From contig OZ038530.1 of NCBI GenBank assembly GCA_964036665.1, positions 4,588,001 through 4,652,000 of the forward strand: DNA of 64,000 nt, in the 5' to 3' direction. The DNA is from Gordius sp. MW1. Taxonomy: Eukaryota; Nematomorpha; Gordioida; Gordea; Gordiidae. The notes below the pieces were generated by a model, which saw only the letters and a program-made list of their open reading frames with translations, was not told where the DNA came from and made no database searches. Position 1 is the stretch's first letter. Every line of letters starts with the position of its first letter. Both the position numbers and the translations under genes were made by a program. Positions 43,395-54,339 of this stretch are shown one piece after another.

Positions 43395-44215
43395 CCCAAA
43401 ACTAGTTAAATTGCATAGCAATTAAAAAGTAAACAACTTTTATTTATGTTTATTATATAACTAGTTAAATTGCATAGCATTAAAAGTAAACAACTTTTAT
43501 CTATGTTTATTATATAACAAAAACTAGTTAAATTGCATAGCAATTAAAAGTAAACAACTTTTATTTATGTTTATTATATAACTAGTTAAATTGCATAGCA
43601 ATTAAAATAGCAATTAAAAGTAAACAACTTTTATTTATGTTTATTATATAACTAGTTAAATTGCATAGCAATTAAAAGTAAACAACTTTTATTTATGTTT
43701 ATTATATAATAGATAATTTAACAAATCGTATATATAACACACCGAGGGAGATAGAGATGAGGGGTGGGGCACCTCTTTCTCATGCATTAATTTAAAAAAT
43801 CGATAACCTAATATACCCAATGCAAATAGATAGGGATGGACGGACGGACGGACAGACGGACGGACAGACGGACAGACGGACGGACAGACGGACAGACGGA
43901 CGGACAGACGGACAGACGGACGGACAGACGGACGGACGGACAACAAAAAACGAGCCCATAAATTGCATAGCAATTAAAAGTAAACAACTTTTATTTATGT
44001 TTATTATATAACTAGTTAAATTGCATAGCATTAAAAGTAAACAACTTTTATCTATGTTTATTATATAACAAAAACTAGTTGAATTGCATAGCAATTAAAA
44101 GTAAACAACTTTTATTTATGTTTATTATATAACTAGTTAAATTGCATAGCAATTAAAAGTAAACAACTTTTATTTATGTTTATTATATAATAGATAATTT
44201 AACAAATCTTATATA
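43395..44215. repeat. Array of about 58-75 bp units carrying the Helentron-like 5' palindrome
   Basis: The unit CTAGTTAAATTGCATAGCAA + TTAAAAGTAAACAACTTTTA + TTTATGTTTATTATATAA is repeated at least eight times, in two blocks (43395-43720 and 43965-44210) around the GACGGACA array. Each unit holds the palindrome ATTGC-ATA-GCAAT. Confidence 0.85.
43838..43942. repeat. (GACGGACA/GACGGACG)n minisatellite
   Basis: About 100 bp of GACGGACGGACAGACGGACA-type repeats. A shorter array is at 44380-44437. They expand the GGACGGACAACC motif found next to the 5' terminus of most Helentron-like copies, so they are local slippage products. Confidence 0.9.
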
Positions 44216-44470
44216 TAACACACCGAGAGAGATAGAGATGAGGGGTGGGGCACCTCTTATGCATTAATTCAAAAAATAACATAGCGAGGGAGATAAAGAT
44301 GAGGGGTGGGGCACCTCTTTCTCATCCATTAATTTAAAAAGGCGATAACCTAATATACCCAATGCAAATAGATAGGGATGGACGGACGGACAGCCAGACG
44401 GACGGACAGACGGACAGACGGACGGACGGACGGACAACAAAAAACGAGCCCATAAATTGCATAGCAATTA

Positions 44471-45413
44471 ATAATATAACTCACGGAAGATTTTTATTTT
44501 TAACCCTTAAAAATATACTTTTATAGTATAGTGGAACTTGAGTAAAAATCTATTAAAATTAATTTTGAAGCTTAATTATTAAACTCTTATGAATATCACC
44601 AAAACCTATCAGATAAAATTTGTCTGCAATTTTTAAAATAAGAGGATGTTGAATCGAGCTCAGTTCGGAATAAAATTTAAATTATAATTTGCCTCGGGTT
44701 AGTCTGGGATAACTTACAAAAATATGCATTGTAGATTGGACAATTTTGCAGGCCCCTAGGGTTGGTGTTGGTAGCTATTTAAGTAAAAAGGCTCTTATTT
44801 TTTACAAATAGTTACAACAAAATACGGTAATTGGGCAATGAGCGCAAAACGGTTGTTCATTACTACTTTAACATATATTTATTATTCTATTTATTAGTCT
44901 GCTACGTTAAACATTCAGTTTAGATTTTTAATTAGGATAACCGTATTGAAATAAATGGGATATATCATGTTTTTCAGCAAAGAGTTTAAAATCGAATTTT
45001 AAATTTAACTTGGAAAGGTCATTTAAAATATTTAAAAGCCTTTTATTGAAATTAACAAAATACACCGTTTGATTTTAGAGCAACATCCATAATTCAATAA
45101 TATTAAAATGATTCGCCGAACTTACATAAGTGATTCAAGAAACAAATTCATTAAAATGTAACAAAAACATGTTAAACAGTTAAGTTAATGTTATAACAGC
45201 AAACCCAAATTAAACATTGTTAATAGGTTTTTATCTTACACAAAGGAGAAATATAATTTTAGATTATATTTTAATATTAGATAAAATTTGTTTAAAATCT
45301 TTATATATAACATATATTTTTTCATCCCTTCAAATAAAAAAGAAAAATTAGTATAAATTAACGCGAAAATAATGTGAATACTATTGTAAATTGCCTATTC
45401 ATTTGGCATCTAA
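44471..45413. other. Intergenic, nothing recognised
   Basis: AT-rich DNA with no supportable gene or element boundary. Confidence 0.35.
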
Positions 45414-46249
45414 CAGGCGCGAGCCAGGATTTTCTCCGGGGGGGGGGAATTTCCAAAAATTTGTTATAACATTTTTATTTCAACATCAAAATTATAATAT
45501 CTGGTATAAAACATAAAAGTCATTATAAAATAATTTCATTTTCTTTTTCCCAGCGTCATCTGGAGTAGGAGATTCCCCATGAATCGCTAATAAAAGTGTC
45601 AATCCATTTAATCTATTCAAACGTCATGAAGTTTTAATTGAAATGTTGGCAGAAATGGAAGAAAAACCAAATAAGGAGAAATTGAAGCAAGCTGGTATGA
45701 TCACGATGTTGCAACAGAAGCTGCAACTTTGCTCACTTCTCTACGACAATCTGAATATATTATGCAAGCAATGCAAAAAAGGACCTAGATCTTCAGCCAC
45801 TCAGACAGTTAGCAGAAACTTTAGTAATAGTAGTCGAACCTAAGGCTAAGTTGTATGATTTTGAACTTAAAAAACCTCGATATGCAAAGAAAATGAACGA
45901 TTTTTGGACAAGAAACAAGTTTTGGCAACTTTTTAAATAATATTTCCTCCGAATTCTTTGATTGTTTTGCCAGAAACGTGAATGAAAATAAATTATAGAA
46001 GGATTTCGTCCAAATAATTCCTTGGACGCCCTATCAAATTATAAAATATTGTAATCTTTGCCCAACATCACAACTCTTCTTTACCTATTAGCTTTTATAT
46101 AAGAAATGGATCGGCCCTTTTTTATAGCAATTTATTAATAAGTGTCTTACTTGGTCGGTTACGTTGCGCAACTATAAAATATAAACTTTAGATCTAAAAC
46201 AATTTTTTTAATAAAATATCGGGGGGGGGGGTCCCGCATTTACGCCACT
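45414..46249. mobile_element. hAT-type element with poly-G ends, TSD GCATCTAA
   Basis: The left end CAGGCGCGAGCCAGG...CCGGGGGGGGGG and right end ...GGGGGGGGTCCCGCATTTACGCCACT are degenerate inverted repeats. The perfect 8-bp TSD GCATCTAA is at 45406-45413 and 46250-46257. Such AGTGGCGTA-type ends with a G run are typical of Tip100/ZMYM-like hATs. The inside carries a decayed coding stretch. Confidence 0.75.
45590..45947 (+). pseudogene. Decayed coding stretch of unknown family inside the hAT-type element
   Basis: Two shifted frames give protein-like text: HEVLIEMLAEMEEKPNKEK with HDVATEAATLLTSLRQSEY, then DLQPLRQLAETLVIVVEPKA continuing ...YAKKMNDFWTRNKFWQLF and a stop. Codon-like structure survives across frameshifts. 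I do not recognise the family. Transposase, or a captured host exon, are both possible. Confidence 0.35.
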
Positions 46250-46257
46250 GCATCTAA

Positions 46258-49200
46258 TACATTCATATATTAATGTTTATTAGTTTTTTTTATTATAATT
46301 GGTAAGTCAGGAATTTCTTTTTAGTCTACCACCACTTTTATACAATTATAATTAATGTTTGGTATCATGGAAATCGATTTTTTATGTATATTTCCCATTA
46401 ATGTTATTATAATTAAATTATAAAGAATTCTAGTGTGAACGTTAATAAAACACTTATCGTTTTTCTCTAACCGATTCCTTATATTTAGAATAGTTTTTGA
46501 GGTTATTAAATTTATGTTTGCAATTTATATTATAATAAATAAGGATCTAAATGACCTTTGTGCGCCACCAATATCCCTTGGGATGAACGCCAGCTCTATA
46601 TAATTTTTTAATTAGGTGAATGGTCCTAAAAACTCTATTTAGAGGCTGTGCGCTGAGCTCAAAAATAATTTCATATCTTGTACCCACCACCCGTATTTCT
46701 AATTTAGATATCTTTCAATTAGTAATCCTTTAATTGACTTATACTCATATAGATATACTATCTTTAATTTCGCCTACAATTATTAAGCTGAATATTGACG
46801 CCTCTAAGTGTTGACATAAAAAACATAGTCGATAAATAGTAGTCGCACCAATAATATTAATAACCATCAGTTATTTTTGTTAGCTAAAGTTTTCTTAATA
46901 TTATATATAAGCATCAGTAAATATAGTTTCTTGCAGTTAAACATAGTATTGATGTTTATTGGATTTATTAAGGGGATTAAGAAGGTCATACAGTCTACCA
47001 ACCGACACGCGTACTCACCTAATTCGCTCTAAGGTTTAATGAAGCGCAAAAGTGGCGACATATACCCCATTTCCTTACAAATTCCATTACTATAAACAAC
47101 CATCAGATGATCAGATAAGTGATTTGTATAAAATAGTTCTCCACACAATGATCAGAACATGTATATTCTTTCTTTTCGTTCTTATCAACAAAATTAATTA
47201 AAGTGATTAAAAAATAAAATAAAACGAATTCTACGACGACCATTAAAAATGTATCCATATATTATACCCTAAAAACATATATTTAAATTTTAAAAAGATT
47301 TACAACAAATTAGTATTCAACTTGCTGAATTATTTTCTTAATTCATAGCTACGATTGTGCTTTAGACAAACATAAACAATATATTACAATTTATGTCATT
47401 AAATATTTAATTTGAATATGAAACTAATTATATTTAATATATATTTATGAGCATCGTAAATGTCAAGTATTATTTTTTCAAAGGCTAGTTAATCCCATAG
47501 TCACTCGCGTTTTTTATACCCTATGCTGTTTTCCATTAATATTCATGATTGTCTTGACGTTTTTAAACCTTACCGAATTAAAATAAACATCTTATTTTTA
47601 TATATTACTCCATACAAAGTTACAAACTAATACAGAACAAATATAAATTAGAATAAAGTTTTAAAAAATAGGTTAAACCAGGATTCAATGCTTAATATTT
47701 GCTTAAAAAGTTATTGATAATAGAAAACCTATTCGATAAAAAAATTAAAAATAATCATTAATTATTACGTATCTTTCCACTTCTCAAATTTACCTTATTT
47801 ATAATCCAAAGTCAATATTAGTAAAAAGCGTGTATTTCATTGACATATATTACTAGCTTTGATATATGTTACATTGCAAAATAATTATCAATCAACTCAT
47901 TTCATCCAATGCACCTCGATATACTAACGTCCATTATTTAGCAATTTAAAGCACCATTTTCTGTATTCTTAATCGTTTTAGCATTTAAGATCGATTTATT
48001 ATTACCGGCTAATTAATTGCTAATATCTAACTTTGCCCCGGAAGTTTTATATCCAAGATTATTTATAAAAATCAAGTTCTTATAAATTGAGTTCTAGTCA
48101 ATGTATTTATTACCATTTGCACCTTACGACTCATTCAAAAACGCCAAAATTAAAAGATAAAAATAATCAATAACATAATATTTTTTATGAACCAAGTCTA
48201 CCTTTAAAATTATCGATCATAGAATAATCGTGCCATTTAATTTTTGGCCATTGGAAATATTCGACATACAGATACAGGTAAACTTTGGAATATGATAAAT
48301 ATTTTAAACTCGAACAAGCATAATTTTGTTTGTTTTTAATAAGATCTTTTTATTTTGGATAATCTGTTTGATTAAAACCTAATTAATTGATGATTATATA
48401 TTCTGGATATTGGTATGTTTTTCATAAATGTTTATGTCTATATTCTCGTGATCATATTTTAAACAAAAATTGAATTTCTTTGTGTATATTAATTTAAAGT
48501 TAAAATAAGTTAAAATACGTAGTTACAATTTAATAAGTAAATTAAATATGATAATTAACTTCCTTGTTTTATGAATATAGTGAGAGAATTTTTATCTTTT
48601 GAATTCCCCCCCCCCCTCTAATTTAGAATCGTATTTCTAAACATTTAATATATGATGTAATTATTTTATAAAATCACCATTATATAGAATGTGGTATTCG
48701 ATTTGCAATGCAATTTAAAGTTCCCATAAAAATATCCTGGTGAAATACCATATACGATACATTGTTTAAAATTTTTATAGTTTTTTATTTCTGACGCGTT
48801 AGCCACAAATCATTTAGTCAAATAAACGATATGCATCATAATTTTTAACTTATAAATTTTTTTCAGAACATTTTATATTGTTATTCAAACTATTTTGCAA
48901 CAATGTATCAGATTAGAATTTTTATTGGCCGGCGGCGTTGTATATCGCTCAACACGACACGTAATCAGGTAAAATGATATAGAGGCTGATAAAAGAATCT
49001 TGCGATTTTTCCTAAAACGGCCCGGTCCATATTTAACTAGATATTTTATATTTATATCATAAAATAAATTAACATTAAGCCCAATGGAGAATTACAAATT
49101 ATGTTATGCATGATGCACCAAAAATTTCTCAAAACTATCTTTTTAGTTCATACTCACAGTTTGTATCAGAAAATTAGCTTGGGACGAGGAGGTATTTATC

Positions 49201-49427
49201 ATTTATTTTTACCATAGAGAGACGATTTAGATACGAATTTCTATATGGTAAATTTGTAAAGATAAATATTTAAATTAGGCAATATTTATTGTCATGTTCT
49301 TGCATTAGAAACAATTTCTCCCTTGAGAATTTATCACATATAAAAAGGAAATTTGTAATTATCTCGTTCCAGAAAAACTGGCATATTTGGCATAAATTTA
49401 AAAAAATTATCGTAATAACATATTTAA
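46258..49427. other. 3.2-kb AT-rich intergenic region
   Basis: No repeats of the families seen elsewhere, no exon-like reading frames and no RNA gene could be recognised. It is one of the few stretches apparently free of recent insertions. Confidence 0.4.
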
Positions 49428-50032
49428 CCCTCGAGAGCATTAGTGGGGTACCACGGACCCACGATAGTTATAAACTTAAATATAAAACGCGTTTAAAAGC
49501 GAATTGATCTGGCCTTTTCAGTAGCCTAATATTTTACCAAGAATTAAGTTTGAGGAAAATTTTAACTTTTTGCCCATTACTTTTTAAAATAGAGCATCTT
49601 TATGGCCACAGGGGTCCTGTGTACCCCACGAATGCTCTCACGTAAGTTTTTTTCTATTGGAAAAAATGTATGTATTTTTTTTTGATGATTTCTTTTACAA
49701 TTTGGGTTTTTAATATATTTTGAACATTCTTTTAATAAAAAGTCACGTTTATTTTGATTTATTTTAAGGTATATGATGTCAAGAGGTAAAATGAGGGGAA
49801 GCTCTAAAATAACCAAAATAAAAATGGGGGTAAAATCGTTAATAAGTTTTGTAATGTTAATTAGATTCATATCAAAATTTATACCATCAATCTTAAGACC
49901 TTTATAAACACATGTTTAAAATTTAAAAGGTTTAAAAAGAATACTTTAATAGTTATAAGAAGTTAAAAAATGGGGTCAAATATACCCCACGAATGCTCTC
50001 GCGTTCGGGATTTTCAGGAATGCTCTCGAGGG
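49428..50032. mobile_element. piggyBac-like non-autonomous element (TTAA target)
   Basis: The inverted ends CCCTCGAGAGCATTAGTGGG and ...GGAATGCTCTCGAGGG are flanked by TTAA on both sides (49424-49427, 50033-50036). CCC-type ends and a TTAA duplication fit piggyBac. Subterminal copies of (G)AATGCTCTC and TACCCCACGAATGCTCTC occur at about 49620 and 49984. The 605-bp interior has no transposase. Confidence 0.75.
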
Positions 50033-50036
50033 TTAA

Positions 50037-50716
50037 GGGAAAAATCATTTATTATAATTGTCCTGCTTAATTGTAACACATGTTTAGTAAATACACAGTC
50101 CATTTAAAGCTTAATTGATAAATTATTATCAATTGCATAGCAATTAATATCAAAAATTAAATTTGCTTGACCTTAAAATACTTTAATTTATTTTAAATTC
50201 ACGATAAAATGGATTTGACTAGTCATGCTAAACCTTACGTAAACAAATAATAAAATTTAATTAACGAGGATCCAATTTTAAATGAGGAATCTTAAAAAAA
50301 TATTAAACCTTACTTCGAAATGAGTTATTGTGACCATTTAATCTAATGTTTTTTTGAGTATTCTTTAGTCATTTTCAGAGTTATGAATAAAAAATATTTA
50401 GTTTTATTATTCCTTTTTTCTTGTTAATTTTTTAACAAATAGGGGTCACAATTTTTTAGTGATAATATGTTTTCCTTCCATATGAGTGGTCTTTTATATG
50501 GAATCTGGATCTTTTCCCATCAGTTTATTTAGAGAGCCCTCACAATCCTAACTGTTGCTTAAGGCAAAATCATGAAAAAATTATTCTAAATATGTACTTG
50601 TCGACCTAAATGATTGCTATTCTGGCTTTATTAAGTTTTTTAAAGAATCATATTAATAGTTATCACCAGAGCCGTTAATTAGTCCTGTTGTTCCTAAAAT
50701 ACCAATAATGTAGAAT
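50037..50716. other. Intergenic, includes an isolated ATTGCATAGCAATTAA motif
   Basis: At about 50136-50152 there is TTGCATAGCAATTAATATC, the 5'-terminal palindrome of the Helentron-like family without the rest of the element. Nothing else is recognised. Confidence 0.35.
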
Positions 50717-50891
50717 CATGGGGGTAGCCATGTTTTGGATTGGGGGGGGGGCGAAAATTTTAAAAGCTCGATTAGGGGGGGGGGGGGGCAAAACATATTT
50801 TTTTTAATTTTTAAGGGTTTTTGTATTAAAAATTTTTTTTTGTCATTGGGGGGGGGGGGGGGGGGGGGTGGGAGGTCTGGCTACGCCCATG
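50717..50891. mobile_element. hAT MITE (CATGGGCGTAGCC family) with poly-G tracts
   Basis: Ends CATGGGGGTAGCCATG and TCTGGCTACGCCCATG. The flanking 8-mers TGTAGAAT and TGTACAAT match at 7 of 8. Three G runs (9-20 nt) occupy the interior. No coding. Confidence 0.75.
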
Positions 50892-51289
50892 TGTACAATG
50901 CAAGGTTAAACTCTATTTTATAGGTTTTTATATTGTTCCAACTTTTTATAATCGCAAAAAATATGTGTTGTTTATATTAATCATCCAAATTAATGAAGGT
51001 TTGTTAAATGGAAGAATTGTAACCACTCACCGTTGTTCTAAGTATTTTTATGGCGCTGGTTAGTATCAAATTTATAGCGACATAAGTGAATTTTGGTACA
51101 AAAGGTCAAAGTTCCTCCTGATTGTCCATAAGTCCATATCAAAAATTGTGAACGCATAACTCATTAATTCATGGGCTCTGTTTTTTTGCATTTGGTTTAT
51201 TAAAATAAATACAGGGACCATGCCGAGCTAATTTTTTTATTTTATACTCACTACATGCGCTCATCGAGAGACCTGCAAAGTTACTTTTT

Positions 51290-51470
51290 TCAACCCAACC
51301 CGACCCGACTAAATTTTTTTTTAATTTTTGACCCGAAGACCCGAAAGCATCTTTAGATTTCCAACCCGAACCCGACCTGAAACCAATTTAAAATTTCCAA
51401 CCCCAACCCGACCTGATAGCATTTTGAAATTTTCAACCCAAACCCGACTCGCCCGACTCAAAATGTCTAA
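51290..51470. mobile_element. hAT-like end with ACCCGACC subterminal array
   Basis: Repeated CAACCCGAACCCGACCTGA / ACCCGACCCGAC words spaced by AT-rich linkers. This is the inverse of the array at 12440-12585. No inverted partner terminus or TSD was found. Confidence 0.4.
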
Positions 51471-51540
51471 AAAAATTACCAACTCCCCTCAACGCGTTTC
51501 AATTTTAATGCCCGCCAAGGGCAAAATATAAAAATAAAAT

Positions 51541-52060
51541 TTGTGGGAGCTCTGCAAACAGCCGGTCCAACCCAATGGACACCATCCTCTTCACTGCAAG
51601 TACAGCAAAGGCCGCAACCCCAGACATGCGGGAATTAACAAAAAAAGCCGGTTATCCCAATACTCTAGAGCCTGTCGGCCTCAGTACAACCGACGGGAAA
51701 ACAATAGACGAACTAACGCTCATACCTTGGTCCCGCGGTCTAAATCTCACATGGATTTTACTACGGTCGACATCTTCGCCCCCTCAAACTCTTACCCCGA
51801 CCTTATAATCAAGGCAGAGAGGAAAAAGGCCGAAAAATATTCCACTCTCACCAATACAGTTTTCATCCCCGTGGTGGCTACCACTATTGGCAACCTAGGT
51901 TCAGAGGCTCTCACTTTCCTCAAACAAATCGGGAAAGCGATGACGAATTCTTCTTTAGAACCTAAGGAATTCTTCTACACAGGCAAAAGATCACTATGGA
52001 AATCGTCAAATCCAACACGATTTCCATACACGGATCAATGCCATCTAATTAGTTTTTAAC
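51541..52060 (+). pseudogene. Retroelement C-terminal fragment with restriction-like nuclease signature
   Basis: Two overlapping frames together read CKQPV..NGHHPLHCKYSKG, then (frame +1) EPVGLSTTDGK..DELTLIPWSRGLNLTW, then MDFTTVDIFAPSN, FIPVVATTIGNLGSEALTFL and KQIGKAM. This order (CxC..H..C zinc motif, 'EP.GL...DG.RPDG', 'W D.T..D', 'E..G..G.EA..FL..IG') is familiar from the region C-terminal to reverse transcriptases in several aquatic invertebrate genomes and resembles a PD-(D/E)XK nuclease. The second motif is altered (PDG to DEL) and the frame is broken. The RT itself is absent. Confidence 0.6.
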
Positions 52061-52371
52061 GCGTTTTCTTTTGTAGTGTTAATTGCTATGCAATTTATGG
52101 GCTCGTTTTTGATTGTCTGTTGTCCGTTGTCCGTTACCCTTTAAGTTATTGGCGAAAGCTTTGTGACCTGGAGGTTCGTGTTCAATCCCAGGAGAGGACA
52201 AATTTTTTTTTATTTTTTTTTGTTCTTGTAAATACGATAATATGAATTTTTGACCGTCCGCTGGCTACTGACCAATGAAAAAATGACCATTGGCCAAATA
52301 AATTGAAATTTTATTTTTTCGTTTTTGAATTGGGTATATTAGGTTAACATTCATAATTACCCTATGCCCTT

Positions 52372-52500
52372 TCCTACAAGGGCCTATGCCTCTACTGATA
52401 TGGGTCCCTGTGCCCCTACAAAAGCCTATGCCTCTACTGATGTGGGTCCCTGTGCCCCTACAAAAGCCTATGCCTCTACTAATGTGGGTTCGAATCCTGG
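52372..52500 (+). repeat. 42-bp tandem repeat, three units, ending in a tRNA-like T-arm
   Basis: The unit GGGCCTATGCCTCTACTGAT + ATGGGTCCCTGTGCCCCTAC + AAAA repeats three times. The last unit runs into GTGGGTTCGAATCCTGGAGA. Inverse copies of the unit occur in copies 1 and 10 (about 10770-10830, 11070-11130, 60085-60170). Confidence 0.85.
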
Positions 52501-53302
52501 AGAGGGCAAAATTTTTATTTTTTTTAAATTAAATTACTATATTGTTTTTGTTAATACCCTTGATAATATTACTTTTTAACCGTGCCCTGACTACTGACCA
52601 ATGGAAAAAAATGACCATTGGCCAAATTGTGAATCGGAATTTTTTTTTCGTTTTTTTTAAAATTAATATATTGTTTATGTTAATACCATTGATAATATGA
52701 CTTTTTGGCCGTCCGCTGGCTGCTGCCCCTACAAAAGCCTATTCCTCCACTAATGTGGGTTCGAATCCCGGAGAGGGCAAAATTTTATTTTTATTTAAAT
52801 TAAGTAATATATTGTTCTTGTTAATACCCTTGATAATATGACTTTTACCGTGCCCTGACTACTGACCAATGGAAAAAATGACCATTGGCCAATTGTGAAT
52901 CGGAATTTTTTTTTCGTTTTTTTTCAAATTAATATATTGTTTATGTTAATACCATTGATAATATGACTTTTTGGCCGTCCGCTGGCTGCTGACCAGTGAA
53001 AAAAATGACCATTGGCCAAAGTATAAATCGAAATTTTTTTTCGTTTTTTTTTGACTAGTATGTATTTATAGACCGTCTCTGGGTACTGACCAATGGAAAA
53101 AAATGACCATAGGCCAAATTGTGATTCGAATTTTTTTTCGTTTTTTTATAGACCGTCTCTTGGTACTGACCAATAAAAAAATGACCATTGGCCAAATTGT
53201 TTTTAAGTAAAGGCTAAAATTTCAAAATGCTCCTTCCAAAATCTTACTAATTAGTTATTTATTTGATGATCAAAAAACGCCTATTGATGAAGTATTATAA
53301 AT

Positions 53303-53700
53303 CAGTGGTTCTTAACCTTTTCATATACGCGCACCCCAAATATTTTATAATTTTTTTGCGCCCCCCCCCCCATCCCCCCCCCCCTCCATTTTTTTTCATA
53401 ATAATAAATTGGTATGAAAAATAAACTAGTTTGAAAATTTTTTCCCGTAAAATACCAGACTGCCCCAGGAAGTAGATATCATTCTACATAGCATTAATAC
53501 TTTTATCATTAATAATATTTGTCCATAATTTTCTGCTAGAACCCATCAGGGTTTTATAACTAAATTGCCTGCCAAGACCAGCCAAAACCCTTTAATTGCC
53601 CAATTCACTAATTTTAGATGGTCGAGACCTTTTTTTTAATGCTCTCAGGAAATTTTTTTTCTGCCCCCCTCCCCTAATTCAAAACCTGGCTACGCCCCCG
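53303..53700. mobile_element. hAT-like fragment(s) inside copy 8
   Basis: CAGTGGTTCTTAACC at 53303 matches the common CAGTGGTTCTCAACC-type hAT terminus, followed by C-rich runs. Near 53685 the string CCTGGCTACGCCC, followed by CCGCCCATG, resembles the end of the CATGGGCGTAGCC MITE family. No complete pair of ends or TSD is resolved. Confidence 0.4.
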
Positions 53701-54339
53701 CCCATGATGTTTTAATTATCTTTTATTAAAATACAATAAAATATATAAAATGCAATAAAATGTTATATTCCATTAGTAATTTATTATAAAATAAAAGCAT
53801 TTTTAGCTTTTGATGGTCGCCCTCTTCGTCTTTTTTGACCTATAGTAATATTTTTTTCTTTTATTTTAATTGTACCAAGTGGTAGCTATATATAAGCAAT
53901 GGGTAAAAGATAGTTTGAAGTCTAATGTCTCAGTTGATTGAATGAGTGACTAGCTTCACTAGCTCGTAGGTTCGAATCCCGGAGAGGGCAAAATTTTATT
54001 TTTTTTTGAAATTAAATTAATAATTGTTCTTGTTAATACCCTTTAACTTTTTAAATACTTGTATAAATTAATAATTAACTAATAATTTTTCATTTAATAC
54101 CCCCCTATAGGCACTCTCGCCCCTTCCCATCTTTCTCGCCCATAAATTGCATAGCAAATATACTACTTCTATACGGAGTATAGATAAGTTTCGTTCCCCC
54201 TTACCTTCCCCCTCCCTCCTCCCCTTCCCCCCTCCCCCTTTCCACGAGGGCCGAAGGCCCGAGTTTTTTATTTACCAATGTATTTTACCCATGTGATACC
54301 TTTTTATATATTAAATAAAAAATATTTTACCCCTGTAAA

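Larger units (their letters stand above)
40861..44470 (-). mobile_element. Helentron-like element, copy 7, hosting a hAT
   Basis: The 3' end AACTCGGGCCTTCGGCC is at 40861, and the 5' end ...CGAGCCCATAAATTGCATAG is at 44470. From 41030 on it is nearly identical to copy 6. It is interrupted by the hAT 41426-42552. Toward the 5' end the start sequence is repeated many times (43395-44215) and GACGGACA minisatellites occur. An internal full 5' end lies at about 43975, so two element starts may be fused. Confidence 0.7.
52080..54265 (+). mobile_element. Helentron-like element, copy 8
   Basis: It starts TAATTGCTATGCAATTTATG at 52080 and ends with the inverted start (near 54140-54157), a CT tract, the hairpin and GAGTT at 54265. 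It contains tRNA-like tails at about 52200, 52500, 52770 and 53990 (GGTTCGAATCCCGGAGAGGG), a 42-bp tandem repeat, and minisatellite units between 52250 and 53215. The section 53225-53940 is unrelated and contains a hAT-like end. Confidence 0.68.

Noticed and set aside
43838..43942. Open frames of repeated Arg-Thr-Asp-Gly or Pro-Ser-Val on either strand
   Set aside because: They are translations of the GACGGACA repeat, with no conserved protein and no splice context.
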